Part shown: positions 7,770-13,812 of the stretch, in pieces | Layout: each line of letters begins with the position of its first letter | Numbering within the stretch: position 1 is the first letter of the stretch | Virus record (IMG/VR): IMGVR_UViG_3300013306_000043 | Span: 1 to 32,464 of that record | Length of the DNA stretch: 32,464 nt | Source: a virus | Strand: one strand, 5' to 3' | Notes under the pieces: generated by a model | What the model was told of the DNA's origin: nothing | What the model saw: the letters and a program-made list of their open reading frames with translations, nothing else | The model's database searches: none | Made by a program: the position numbers and the translations under genes

Positions 7770-7791
7770 AGCCCGCACGGTTTCGTAAGAC

Positions 7792-7806
7792 TTCACCCCG
7801 TTTCGT
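7792..7806 (+). promoter_or_regulatory. Operator-like motif, copy 5
   Basis: TTCACCCCGTTTCGT matches 12 of 15 positions of copy 1 and lies across the stop codon end of the integrase gene. Confidence 0.35.
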
Positions 7807-9031
7807 CCAGTGTCGGCGCGGAATCCTCAAACCGTCGAGTACCCGTCGAGTAAGCGAGTTCCAGAACCTCCCCAACATCCAACGGGGTCCTATTCGGTGC
7901 GATGTAATGGGCGAGGGTGACAGCGTCCGACGCGTGCCCCAACTGCCTGGACGCCATCACAGACCCGTGCTCAGCAGCCACCAACGTGGCGACCGTCTTG
8001 CGTAGCGTCTTCTGCGTCACCCACCGCCACGGGTACTGCTCATCCAGTTCCTTATCCGTGAGCCTGGTCTTCGCATCCCTGTCCGGGGCGAACATGTTCC
8101 GCCACGACGCCCCAAAACTCTGCGGATACAACAACCCACCCGTCGAAGACGGAAACACCATCGGCCCCACAACCTCGCCCCGACGACGCAGCAACATCTC
8201 CACCGCGAACCGGGGAAGACGCAACCTCCGAATGTCATGCTCTTTCGTCGCCGTCAGCAGAAGACCCTTACCCGGGGCGAACACAACCTGTTGCCGGATC
8301 TCAACCCACGGCACCAAATCATCCAAATGGACGTCTTCCCATGCCAACCCAATGGACTCCCCCGCCCTGCACCCCGTAGCCAACAGCAGGTCCATGACGT
8401 CCAGCGGGGTTTTCCGGCGCGACGGCCCCCTCGGATTACGCACCGACAAGACCTTGACCGCATGCTGACGCATCATCCACAGCTCCGTCACGGTCAACGC
8501 CCGAATCGGCTTAGTGTCAAGCTTCGGGACGGACGTGAACGCGACCGGGTTAGCCGGCGCCGCACCCCACCGAGCCGCGAGGGAGAACATCCCAGACAAG
8601 GCCGACCGGACCACATGCGCGGTACCGGGCCCGTTCTCCTTAGTAATGTCCCGGATGACGACATCCAGGCGCTGCGGGGTCGATTCCCGGAGGCGCAGCT
8701 TCCCGAGCCGCGGAATGATGTGGTTATCGAGTGCCCGGCGCATGTTGTACAGGGTGTTCGGGGCCAGCCCGTCCTCTTGCTTAGCGGCCCAGTACCGTTC
8801 CGCGAGTTCGGTTACGCGGGACTCTGCGTTCAGCTCAGCCGCCGAGGAGCGTTCCTTGAACTTGACCCTCAACGCGGCTTCAGCGGCGGAACGGGACGGG
8901 CCCTGCGCACTCACCCGCCGCGTTTCGCCATCCATGTCCCGAAACCGTGCCATCGACGTCCAAAGCTTGTCCCGCACTTTGGTGGAATTGATGTTGCCGT
9001 AGTCACCTATGGCTAGCTGTGGACGTGGCAC
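7793..9031 (-). CDS. int: Tyrosine integrase
   Basis: 412 residues, starting at GTG 9031 with GGGGG 5 nt upstream. Residues 1-65 are an arm-binding-type N-terminal domain, 72-165 the SAM-like core-binding domain (ELAERYWAAKQEDGLAPNTL...), and 175-395 the catalytic domain. Catalytic residues are Arg222 (TGCRAGE), Lys263 (ATKEH), Arg344 in KTLRKT, His366 (QLGHAS) and the nucleophile Tyr376 (LAHYI). The position usually held by His in HxxR is Lys341, a tolerated variation in this family. It integrates and, with an excision factor, removes the phage genome at attP, which lies directly downstream. The gene runs opposite to the structural and early genes, and its last codons overlap the candidate right arm sites. 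Confidence 0.93.
   Translation of the reverse strand: MPRPQLAIGDYGNINSTKVRDKLWTSMARFRDMDGETRRVSAQGPSRSAAEAALRVKFKERSSAAELNAESRVTELAERYWAAKQEDGLAPNTLYNMRRALDNHIIPRLGKLRLRESTPQRLDVVIRDITKENGPGTAHVVRSALSGMFSLAARWGAAPANPVAFTSVPKLDTKPIRALTVTELWMMRQHAVKVLSVRNPRGPSRRKTPLDVMDLLLATGCRAGESIGLAWEDVHLDDLVPWVEIRQQVVFAPGKGLLLTATKEHDIRRLRLPRFAVEMLLRRRGEVVGPMVFPSSTGGLLYPQSFGASWRNMFAPDRDAKTRLTDKELDEQYPWRWVTQKTLRKTVATLVAAEHGSVMASRQLGHASDAVTLAHYIAPNRTPLDVGEVLELAYSTGTRRFEDSAPTLDETG
7833..7854 (+). repeat. Candidate attP right arm sites, inside the integrase 3' end
   Basis: CGTCGAGTACC (7833-7843) and CGTCGAGTAAG (7844-7854) form a second tandem pair of the 11-bp unit found at 7609-7630. They lie within the last codons of the integrase gene, where they encode the Y-S-T-G-T-R segment (residues 394-399). 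Confidence 0.6.
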
Positions 9032-9057
9032 CCGTTACCCCCGATTATAGTGAAGTG

Positions 9058-9087
9058 CTTATACTCCATTTTCCCATGAAATGTCAA
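9058..9087 (-). promoter_or_regulatory. Promoter for the integrase
   Basis: On the minus strand TTGACA (9087-9082) is followed after 18 bp by TATAAG (9063-9058). Transcription would start near 9051, about 20 nt before the integrase GTG at 9031. A second TATAAT (9049-9044) lies just downstream. The -35 box is a perfect consensus, so integrase can be made independently of the repressor operon upstream. Confidence 0.6.
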
Positions 9088-9092
9088 GTAAG

Positions 9093-9632
9093 TCACGCGG
9101 GGACCATCATTGCGGCGCGCATTTGGATGGCGGGGCATTTTTGGCACTCCCAACAGCCGGCGTCACTGGCTTGGGAGTCGGTGAGGGTCGCGGCCCGATC
9201 CATCAACACCTGCCTGGTGACGCTCAGATCCCTCGCGATCGACCCCAGCGACTTCCCGTCCTTACACACCCCGACAATACGGTCTAGGGGCAACAGGCGC
9301 CGCGCCGTCTCATACCTGACAGACATCTCCACCGCCTCCGACTGATGCCCAACATGGCCCCGCTCCAAATGGATCGACTCATGAAGGACGGTGCACAACA
9401 TCTGCTCCGAACTGAGCCGGTCATCTAGGAAGATGTTCACCCCGTCCGTGTACCCGGCGTAACCATCTGACAATCGCTTCGTAACCACCTGAACCACAAC
9501 GAGCCCCGCAAACTGTCGTAACCCCAGCCCCCCAGTGGTGCTGATTGGGTAGAGCCTAAGGGCACTACCTGACAGTTTTGTTCGAAAGTATGTTCTAGAA
9601 CGGTCACGATTTTCGCATAAATCAGATAACAA
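9093..9632 (-). CDS. ImmA/IrrE-type zinc metallopeptidase
   Basis: Up to 179 residues. The HExxH zinc-protease motif is at residues 84-88 in TVLHESIHLERGH, followed by an acidic stretch (SEAVE) that supplies the third ligand, as in ImmA/IrrE peptidases. These enzymes cleave or inactivate phage repressors and switch on lytic or excision genes. The C-terminal end carries CWECQKC, a possible second metal site. The start is uncertain: the open frame begins at TTG 9632, but its first 25-30 codons are A/T-rich and unlike the rest, and no ribosome site is seen. GTG 9497, preceded by GCGGGG, is an alternative that would leave about 134 residues. It follows the repressor on the same strand. Confidence 0.8.
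   Translation of the reverse strand: MLSDLCENRDRSRTYFRTKLSGSALRLYPISTTGGLGLRQFAGLVVVQVVTKRLSDGYAGYTDGVNIFLDDRLSSEQMLCTVLHESIHLERGHVGHQSEAVEMSVRYETARRLLPLDRIVGVCKDGKSLGSIARDLSVTRQVLMDRAATLTDSQASDAGCWECQKCPAIQMRAAMMVPA
9592..9601. promoter_or_regulatory. 10-bp palindrome in the repressor-ImmA spacer
   Basis: GTTCTAGAAC is a perfect palindrome within an A/T-rich stretch (about 9570-9655) that also holds GTTCGAA. It may be an operator or part of a promoter for the peptidase gene if that gene starts at 9497 rather than 9632. Confidence 0.3.
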
Positions 9633-9665
9633 ACAGTTATAAGCAGCATCACCGCAGGTCAGACG

Positions 9666-10355
9666 CTAGTCTTCATCCTCAGCTTCAAGGTGCTCCATGT
9701 TTCGGCCCGCAGACGTCCCATGCGCCGCCACGTCATACATGTCCTGATCGTCACCCAACGGCACCACGCTGCCGCCACGCAAACGCTCATTCTCTGCCCG
9801 CAACCGCTCGTTATCCTTCTCCAGCCCATCAAGACGCCGGATAACCTCCATGCCCAAATCAGCGTTAGACAAATCCCGGGCCTTCACAAGGCCAGGCTCA
9901 GGCATCGCGGCCCAATCCCGCACCTCGGACAGTGTGAACGTCTTCGTGATCGGCGCCTCCAGAATCTCCGTCACCACACCCCGACGCCAACCAAGCGCAT
10001 CCTCCAACATCGGGCGCGACTTCTTCAACGGCGTCACGTCACCATCACGCCAGAAATAGAACGACCGCAAAGCCGACGACGTCCACCCCTTAGCAACGTC
10101 ATAAGGACCACGCCGCGACTCATCCATCTCCTCCTTGATCAGACGTGACAGCTCGGCCCGGTTGTCGTCTGGCGTCTCCATGTGCAGGACTTCCCGGATT
10201 GCGCCCATCCTCGAACGCGGCACGGATTCTCCCCGTTCCCAACTACCAACAGTTCGCAGCGAGACGCCCAGCTCATCTGCTAACTCCTGCTGGGTGAGGT
10301 GCCGGCGCTCACGCTGTTCCTTGATCTGCTCACCCGTAATGTTCATGCCTGCCAC
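9666..10355 (-). CDS. Immunity repressor, HTH N-terminus with coiled-coil C-terminus
   Basis: 229 residues. Residues 7-60 are a Cro/CI-type helix-turn-helix (IKEQRERRHLTQQELADELG, then SLRTVGSWERGESVPRS). A middle region (75-150) is of unknown fold. Residues 165-195 form a heptad-like coiled coil (IRRLDGLEKDNERLRAENER) suited to dimerisation. There is no S24 peptidase domain, so it is not a self-cleaving LexA/CI protein; the neighbouring ImmA-type peptidase is the likely inactivator. GTG 10355 has AGGAAG at a spacing of about 9; ATG 10346, three codons on, is possible. It points away from the Cro-like gene, the usual genetic-switch arrangement. It probably maintains lysogeny by binding operators in the immunity region and perhaps the dispersed motifs. 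Confidence 0.8.
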   Translation of the reverse strand: MAGMNITGEQIKEQRERRHLTQQELADELGVSLRTVGSWERGESVPRSRMGAIREVLHMETPDDNRAELSRLIKEEMDESRRGPYDVAKGWTSSALRSFYFWRDGDVTPLKKSRPMLEDALGWRRGVVTEILEAPITKTFTLSEVRDWAAMPEPGLVKARDLSNADLGMEVIRRLDGLEKDNERLRAENERLRGGSVVPLGDDQDMYDVAAHGTSAGRNMEHLEAEDED

Positions 10356-10391
10356 GATTCACCACTTCCTGCCTTCCGGCAATCAAACGGG

Positions 10392-10411
10392 GTACTGGTC
10401 TTTTCCAGTAC
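10392..10411. promoter_or_regulatory. Inverted repeat upstream of the repressor
   Basis: GTACTGG and CCAGTAC face each other across TCTTTT. It begins 37 bp upstream of the repressor GTG, so it may be an operator for autoregulation or a leader hairpin. Confidence 0.4.
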
Positions 10412-10571
10412 GTGCCCGTAGTCACTACCCGAACCACAACCGTGCAACTAGGTGCTGCCCGGTCCTGCTCATGGCTTCACATTGGCACGGGCCGGGTGAG
10501 AAACACAAAGAATCATTGCCGGAAACATCGGGGCGAAACGCGCGAAATACAAAGGTGTGGTTATCCGAACA

Positions 10572-10586
10572 TACATCCAGTTTCGT
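10572..10586 (+). promoter_or_regulatory. Operator-like motif, copy 6
   Basis: TACATCCAGTTTCGT matches 13 of 15 positions of copy 1 (TACACCTAGTTTCGT). It lies about 100 bp upstream of the Cro-like gene, which links the motif family to the immunity region. Confidence 0.45.
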
Positions 10587-10619
10587 GCCCGAAATCCGCG
10601 CCGTTTCGCGGAACTACCG

Positions 10620-10661
10620 ATTGTTTCCTACTTCTTCCCTTTTGGACTTCCTATTGTTTCC
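10620..10661 (+). repeat. Two direct repeats ATTGTTTCC, 33 bp apart
   Basis: Identical 9-mers at 10620-10628 and 10653-10661, immediately upstream of the extended -10 element of the Cro-like gene. The spacing puts them on the same face of the helix. They are plausible binding sites for one of the two HTH regulators. Confidence 0.4.
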
Positions 10662-10667
10662 ACTACC

Positions 10668-10676
10668 TGCTACTGT
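10668..10676 (+). promoter_or_regulatory. Extended -10 promoter element for the early operon
   Basis: TGCTACTGT has the TGn extension followed by a -10-like TACTGT. The expected start is 6-7 nt downstream, at about 10682-10684, which coincides with ATG 10683. No good -35 box is seen at normal spacing, as expected for an extended -10 or activated promoter. Confidence 0.4.
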
Positions 10677-10682
10677 CATCAC

Positions 10683-10943
10683 ATGAGAACAACAGGAACG
10701 GGGGTAGCCCCCAAGAACCCAGAGAACGAAAGAGTCGGCGAAACCATCCAGGCCTTCCGCGAACGCTACGGATACACGCAAGACGAACTGGCCCGCGAAG
10801 TCGACATCAGCCGTTCGCACCTCGCCAACATCGAAGCCGGACGCAAACCACTCAGCAACCGGCACCTCTCCAAGATCGCCGACCTACTCGGCGTCAAACC
10901 CCTCGCAATCAAGCGATACGACTCCGAGCAGGTGGCAGCATGA
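10683..10943 (+). CDS. Cro-like HTH regulator
   Basis: 86 residues. Residues 20-72 form a Cro/CI-type helix-turn-helix (ETIQAFRERYGYTQDELARE, then DISRSHLANIEAGRKPLSNR). It is small, with no extra domain, and is divergent from the repressor, so it is the likely Cro analogue that shuts off the repressor. ATG 10683 has no ribosome site upstream, and the only promoter-like element places the transcript start at the ATG, suggesting a leaderless message. The longer open frame upstream (from 10557) runs through the A/T-rich control region and is rejected. It ends in Val-Ala-Ala with an ATGA overlap to the next gene. Confidence 0.75.
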   Translation: MRTTGTGVAPKNPENERVGETIQAFRERYGYTQDELAREVDISRSHLANIEAGRKPLSNRHLSKIADLLGVKPLAIKRYDSEQVAA

Positions 10944-11401
10944 GGGCCGCCGAAGAACGCTTCTGGGCCAAGGTCAACAAGACCGAAGGATGCTGGCTCT
11001 GGACGGCAGCGTGCACGCGGACGGGCTACGGGCATTTTTGGAACGGCGAAAAAATGCAGCAGGCGCACCGCTTCTCCATCGAATTGGTAACTGGAGTGGC
11101 AACCGCCGAGCACGTCGACCACACCTGCCACACCCCGGCCTGCGTCAACCCAAGCCATCTTCGCCGGGTGAGCCGGAAGCAAAACATGGAGAACCGCCGA
11201 GGCGCCAACGCGACAAACAAGTCAGGCTTCCGCGGTGTCTCCAAGACCAATACGCCGGGCTTGTGGCAGGCGACCGTGTGTCATAACGGGAAGCAAATCC
11301 ACCTTGGCTACTTCACTGACGCGGAAGCCGCGGGCGAAGCAGCGAAGTCTAAACGCCTGGAACTCTTCACCCACAACGACGCAGACAAGAACGCCGCGTG
11401 A
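10940..11401 (+). CDS. HNH homing endonuclease with AP2 domain
   Basis: 153 residues. Residues 7-85 hold an HNH nuclease: the first histidines are in HVDHTCHTPAC (58-68), followed by VNPSHLRRVSRKQNMENR with Asn70 and His73; CysxxxCys (63, 67) may bind zinc. Residues 95-137 are an AP2/ERF-like DNA-binding domain (SGFRGVSKTN...LWQATVCHNGK...HLGYFTDAEAAGEAA). This HNH-AP2 combination is typical of free-standing homing endonucleases in phages, which make a site-specific double-strand cut and promote their own copying. It is inserted as the second gene of the early operon and is coupled by ATGA to the Cro-like gene, so it is expressed early. Confidence 0.85.
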   Translation: MRAAEERFWAKVNKTEGCWLWTAACTRTGYGHFWNGEKMQQAHRFSIELVTGVATAEHVDHTCHTPACVNPSHLRRVSRKQNMENRRGANATNKSGFRGVSKTNTPGLWQATVCHNGKQIHLGYFTDAEAAGEAAKSKRLELFTHNDADKNAA

Positions 11402-11580
11402 TGGCGGTGACGACGATCTGGTCCACAACGCACACGGCGCCAATCACCTTCGATCGGATCAGCCCGACCATCGTGCAAATCACCCTCGCCGATGGATCAA
11501 CCCAGATCTACTACGCAGCCGACCTCGAAGCCGTCTGCAAAAACGAATCAGCACAAAACCACCAAGGAGACACCAAATGA
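11401..11580 (+). CDS. Small protein of unknown function
   Basis: 59 residues from ATG 11401, sharing bases with the endonuclease stop (TGATG); the GTG just before it (11398) is also possible. Sequence is mostly beta strands with a TLADGSTQIYYAADLEAV segment. I do not recognise the family. No ribosome site of its own is clear, so it is probably translated by coupling. Part of the early operon. Confidence 0.55.
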   Translation: MAVTTIWSTTHTAPITFDRISPTIVQITLADGSTQIYYAADLEAVCKNESAQNHQGDTK

Positions 11581-11753
11581 ACGCCCCCAAGCACCGCGCA
11601 GAACCGAACGAAGCAACCCTCGAATTCTGGCGCTTCGAAGCAAACATGGAACGCCTCCACGGCGTGAAGCCCGTCATCCTCCCCGGCTTCGGCAAGCACC
11701 GCGCACCGTCCATCATGGCCGTCACCGAGACGGAAGCTGAGGTAGCAGCATGA
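11577..11753 (+). CDS. Small protein of unknown function
   Basis: 58 residues (MNAPKHRAEPNEATLEFWRF...), with AAGGAGA 6 nt before ATG 11577 and an ATGA overlap with the previous stop. No recognisable domain. It ends Glu-Val-Ala-Ala, produced by the GAGGTAGCAGC ribosome site of the next gene. Confidence 0.6.
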   Translation: MNAPKHRAEPNEATLEFWRFEANMERLHGVKPVILPGFGKHRAPSIMAVTETEAEVAA

Positions 11754-11950
11754 GCGCCCGGGATGAACTGGCCGAATTGATTGCCAGCGAGTTGCCCGGC
11801 GACGTCTACGCCTGCACCCGCGTCTGGGAAGCATGGAGCTACGGCACCATGAGCCAGGACGACTTCACCCCCGCCAACGAGGAGGCGGACCTGATCGCAG
11901 AGATCGCCGACGCGATCCTCGCCGCTGGGTACCAAAAGGTAGTTGCGTGA
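11750..11950 (+). CDS. Small acidic helical protein, unknown function
   Basis: 66 residues (MSARDELAELIASELPG...). Strongly acidic and helical with two amphipathic segments (1-14 and 44-62: EEADLIAEIADAILAAGYQK). Preceded by GAGGTAGCAGC-ATGA. Such short acidic proteins are frequent in actinophage early regions and function is not known. Its stop overlaps the next ATG. Confidence 0.6.
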   Translation: MSARDELAELIASELPGDVYACTRVWEAWSYGTMSQDDFTPANEEADLIAEIADAILAAGYQKVVA

Positions 11951-12315
11951 TGGGCCGCGTTACGGAACCCCAGGCCCGGCAGATCATCCGGGAAATGTGC
12001 TCCCAGTTCATCGAAGACGAACCAGCCCGCAGTGAGAGCGTGATGGCGGAGTTGGACCGGATCGAACAGCTCGAAGACGACATCACCGCCCTGATCGGTG
12101 CGGACATCAGGCACGGGTCACTGGCTGACACGCTCACCACGCTCGACGGCATTCAGTCCGTCGAATGCGGCACCCACCCCGACCTTGACCGGAACCGGGC
12201 GCTCACAGTCAACAACGCCCCCGACATCCTCGACACCCTCGAATCACAACTCCGCGAAGACCTCTACTTCGTCCTCCAGGCGGCCGGCTTCACAGCACGG
12301 AGGTACGCAGCATGA
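11950..12315 (+). CDS. Small acidic protein of unknown function
   Basis: 121 residues from ATG 11950, overlapping the previous TGA. It has a helical N-terminus (TEPQARQIIREMCSQFIEDE), a Leu/Glu-rich centre (ELDRIEQLEDDITALIG) and a helical C-terminus ending Tyr-Ala-Ala. No catalytic motif or zinc site is visible. Early operon gene with coupled translation. Confidence 0.6.
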   Translation: MGRVTEPQARQIIREMCSQFIEDEPARSESVMAELDRIEQLEDDITALIGADIRHGSLADTLTTLDGIQSVECGTHPDLDRNRALTVNNAPDILDTLESQLREDLYFVLQAAGFTARRYAA

Positions 12316-12437
12316 ACGACGCCGAAGCCCTCGCGGAAATCAGCAAGCTCATCGACCAAGGCGACGACGAGATTAGCGACTTCGCCATTCTCCTTCGAAT
12401 CGCAAAGATCCTCGGGCAGAACGAAGGTTCCAAGTGA
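12312..12437 (+). CDS. Very small helical protein (41 residues)
   Basis: ATG 12312 follows GGTACGCAGC and overlaps the previous stop (ATGA). The 41-residue product (MNDAEALAEISKLIDQGDDE...) is acidic and helical. Its stop overlaps the GTG of the next gene. Coding is supported by coupling on both sides and G/C-rich third positions. Confidence 0.5.
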   Translation: MNDAEALAEISKLIDQGDDEISDFAILLRIAKILGQNEGSK

Positions 12438-12547
12438 ACGCCCTGATCCTGGTCCTTCTGCTCGTCACCGCGGGCCTCATGATCGGCCCCGCGTTCCGAT
12501 ACGACGCAGACCTACCCATCAGCACCACAGGAAAGGCACGCAAATGA
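12434..12547 (+). CDS. Very small single-pass membrane protein (37 residues)
   Basis: GTG 12434 overlaps the previous stop (GTGA). Residues 2-19 are a clear membrane segment (NALILVLLLVTAGLMIGP), followed by a short polar tail. The stop overlaps the next ATG. Small membrane proteins of this kind occur in phage early regions; some affect superinfection or membrane function, but there is no specific evidence here. Confidence 0.5.
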   Translation: MNALILVLLLVTAGLMIGPAFRYDADLPISTTGKARK

Positions 12548-12690
12548 GCAGCGCACGCATCTCATTCACGAAGGAAGAACTAATCAAACTGAGCCACTAC
12601 TACGGACCCGCGTGGGGCTATGACACCAAAGGCGCTAAGAAGATCGCCAAAGCGCTCGAACAGATCGAAGAAGCGGAGGCCTCGAAGTGA
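12544..12690 (+). CDS. Small helical protein of unknown function (48 residues)
   Basis: ATG 12544 lies in AGGAAAGGCACGCAAATGA, giving AGGAAAGG as ribosome site and ATGA coupling. Product MSSARISFTKEELIKLSHYY... is basic in the middle and acidic at the end. The stop overlaps the next GTG. No family recognised. Confidence 0.55.
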   Translation: MSSARISFTKEELIKLSHYYGPAWGYDTKGAKKIAKALEQIEEAEASK

Positions 12691-12833
12691 TCGAGCTTAC
12701 CGGGAACCTCGAAGTGCACCGCCCCGAACGCCGCGACTGGGAAACCGAAGGATGGGCCGATATCGAAGCCCACGCCCGGGCCACCATCAACCGGCTCATG
12801 ACCGACTCCAACAACCCGGACGGTGACCTGTGA
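12687..12833 (+). CDS. Small protein of unknown function (48 residues)
   Basis: GTG 12687 overlaps the previous stop; GGAGGCC at 12676-12682 is its ribosome site. Product MIELTGNLEVHRPERRDWET... has a helical second half (GWADIEAHARATINRLMTD). Unrecognised. Its stop overlaps the GTG of the following gene. Confidence 0.5.
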   Translation: MIELTGNLEVHRPERRDWETEGWADIEAHARATINRLMTDSNNPDGDL

Positions 12834-12961
12834 ACGACTGGCGGGATGAAGACCCGCCCAAACCGCCAACCCGCACCAGCGCAGGAATGTGCAAACCAGA
12901 CTGCGCCTGCCAACAAGACGACGCCTACACCACACCACTAGACCTAGAGGAGTTCAACTAA
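12830..12961 (+). CDS. Small Cys-containing protein (43 residues)
   Basis: GTG 12830 overlaps the previous stop, with GGTGACC just upstream. The product contains CKPDCAC (residues 21-27), a possible metal site, and a Pro/Lys-rich N-terminus. The stop TAA shares a base with the ATG of the exonuclease gene, and the GAGGAG (12948-12953) inside its end is that gene's ribosome site. Function unknown. Confidence 0.5.
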   Translation: MNDWRDEDPPKPPTRTSAGMCKPDCACQQDDAYTTPLDLEEFN

Positions 12962-13812
12962 TGAGCGTAACGATCACGAAGCCGGGCATTTACTCCGGCA
13001 TCCCGAACGACGTTTACCACTCGGACCCGACCCCGGACGGTTCGCTCAGCAGCACGGGGGCGCGGAAGATCCTGGACAAGACGCCGGCGCACTTCCGCTA
13101 CGACCAGACCCACCCGCACCACTCGGACGCGTTCGACCTCGGCACCGCCGCGCACTCCGTGATCCTCGAAGGGGACCACGCCGGGATTGTGGTGGTCGAC
13201 GCCCCGAACTGGATGTCCAAGGCCGCGAAAGAGGCCCGCGACGAAGCCCACGCCAAAGGGTTGACGCCGCTCCTGACGAAGGACTACGCCCAGGTGTTGG
13301 CGATGGCTGAGCAGATCAAAACCCACAAGGAAGCCATGTTCCTCCTGTCGGACGGGCTCCCTGAGCAGTCGGCGTTCTGGCAGCACGAAACGGGCGTGTG
13401 GTTGCGGGCGCGGTTCGACTGGCTCCCGAACCACCGCGGCCCGGGGCTGTTGCTCACGGATTACAAGACGTCCGTCAGCGCTGACCGGTTCAAGTTCGCC
13501 AAGAGTGCGGCGGACTACGGCTACCACCAGCAGGCCGCGTTCTACATCGACGCCGCCAAAGCGTTGGGCCTGTCCAAAGACCCAGGCATGGCGTTCGTCG
13601 TCCAGGAAAAGACAGCCCCCTACCTGGTGAACGTCATCGAACTCGATGAGGAAGCCATCGCCACCGGACGCGCCCTCAACGAAAAGGCGATCCGCCTCTA
13701 CCAACAATGCCGACTGACGGACACGTGGCCCGGATACCGCATGGGCGACCCCGTACCACTCCCCAAATACGCCATCTACGACGCCGACAACAAACTAGGA
13801 GCAGCAGCATGA
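12961..13812 (+). CDS. RecE-like exonuclease (PD-(D/E)XK fold)
   Basis: 283 residues, starting at ATG 12961 after GAGGAG. The N-terminus (GIYSGIPNDVYHSDP...LSSTGARKILDKTPAHF) and the following DLGTAAHSVILEG are typical of the phage Cas4/RecE-like PD-(D/E)XK nuclease family (DUF3799-type). Catalytic features are His65, Asp153 in RARFDWL, Asp167 and Lys169 in LLTDYKTS, and a Y-x-x-Q-type motif in YGYHQQAAFY (188-195). It would degrade double-stranded ends to leave single-stranded DNA for RecT, encoded directly downstream with an ATGA overlap. The neighbouring ssb and resolvase genes complete the set. Confidence 0.85.
   Translation: MSVTITKPGIYSGIPNDVYHSDPTPDGSLSSTGARKILDKTPAHFRYDQTHPHHSDAFDLGTAAHSVILEGDHAGIVVVDAPNWMSKAAKEARDEAHAKGLTPLLTKDYAQVLAMAEQIKTHKEAMFLLSDGLPEQSAFWQHETGVWLRARFDWLPNHRGPGLLLTDYKTSVSADRFKFAKSAADYGYHQQAAFYIDAAKALGLSKDPGMAFVVQEKTAPYLVNVIELDEEAIATGRALNEKAIRLYQQCRLTDTWPGYRMGDPVPLPKYAIYDADNKLGAAA

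Larger units (their letters stand above)
10356..10682. promoter_or_regulatory. Divergent control region of the genetic switch
   Basis: 327 bp between the leftward repressor and rightward Cro-like gene, with no convincing ORF. It contains the inverted repeat GTACTGG-N6-CCAGTAC (10392-10411) near the repressor start, a partial operator-like match CAACTAGGTG (10445-10454), operator copy 6 (10572-10586), two direct repeats ATTGTTTCC (10620-10628 and 10653-10661, 33 bp apart, about three helical turns) and an extended -10 sequence (10668-10676). Confidence 0.6.

Noticed and set aside
8680-8705. GGGTCGATTCCC, resembling a tRNA T-arm near the integrase
   Set aside because: It is inside the integrase coding sequence, with no acceptor or anticodon arm around it, so it is not evidence for a tRNA attachment site.
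9437-9652. 71-codon minus-strand frame starting at ATG 9652
   Set aside because: It overlaps the ImmA-type gene in another frame, has no ribosome site and an implausible product.
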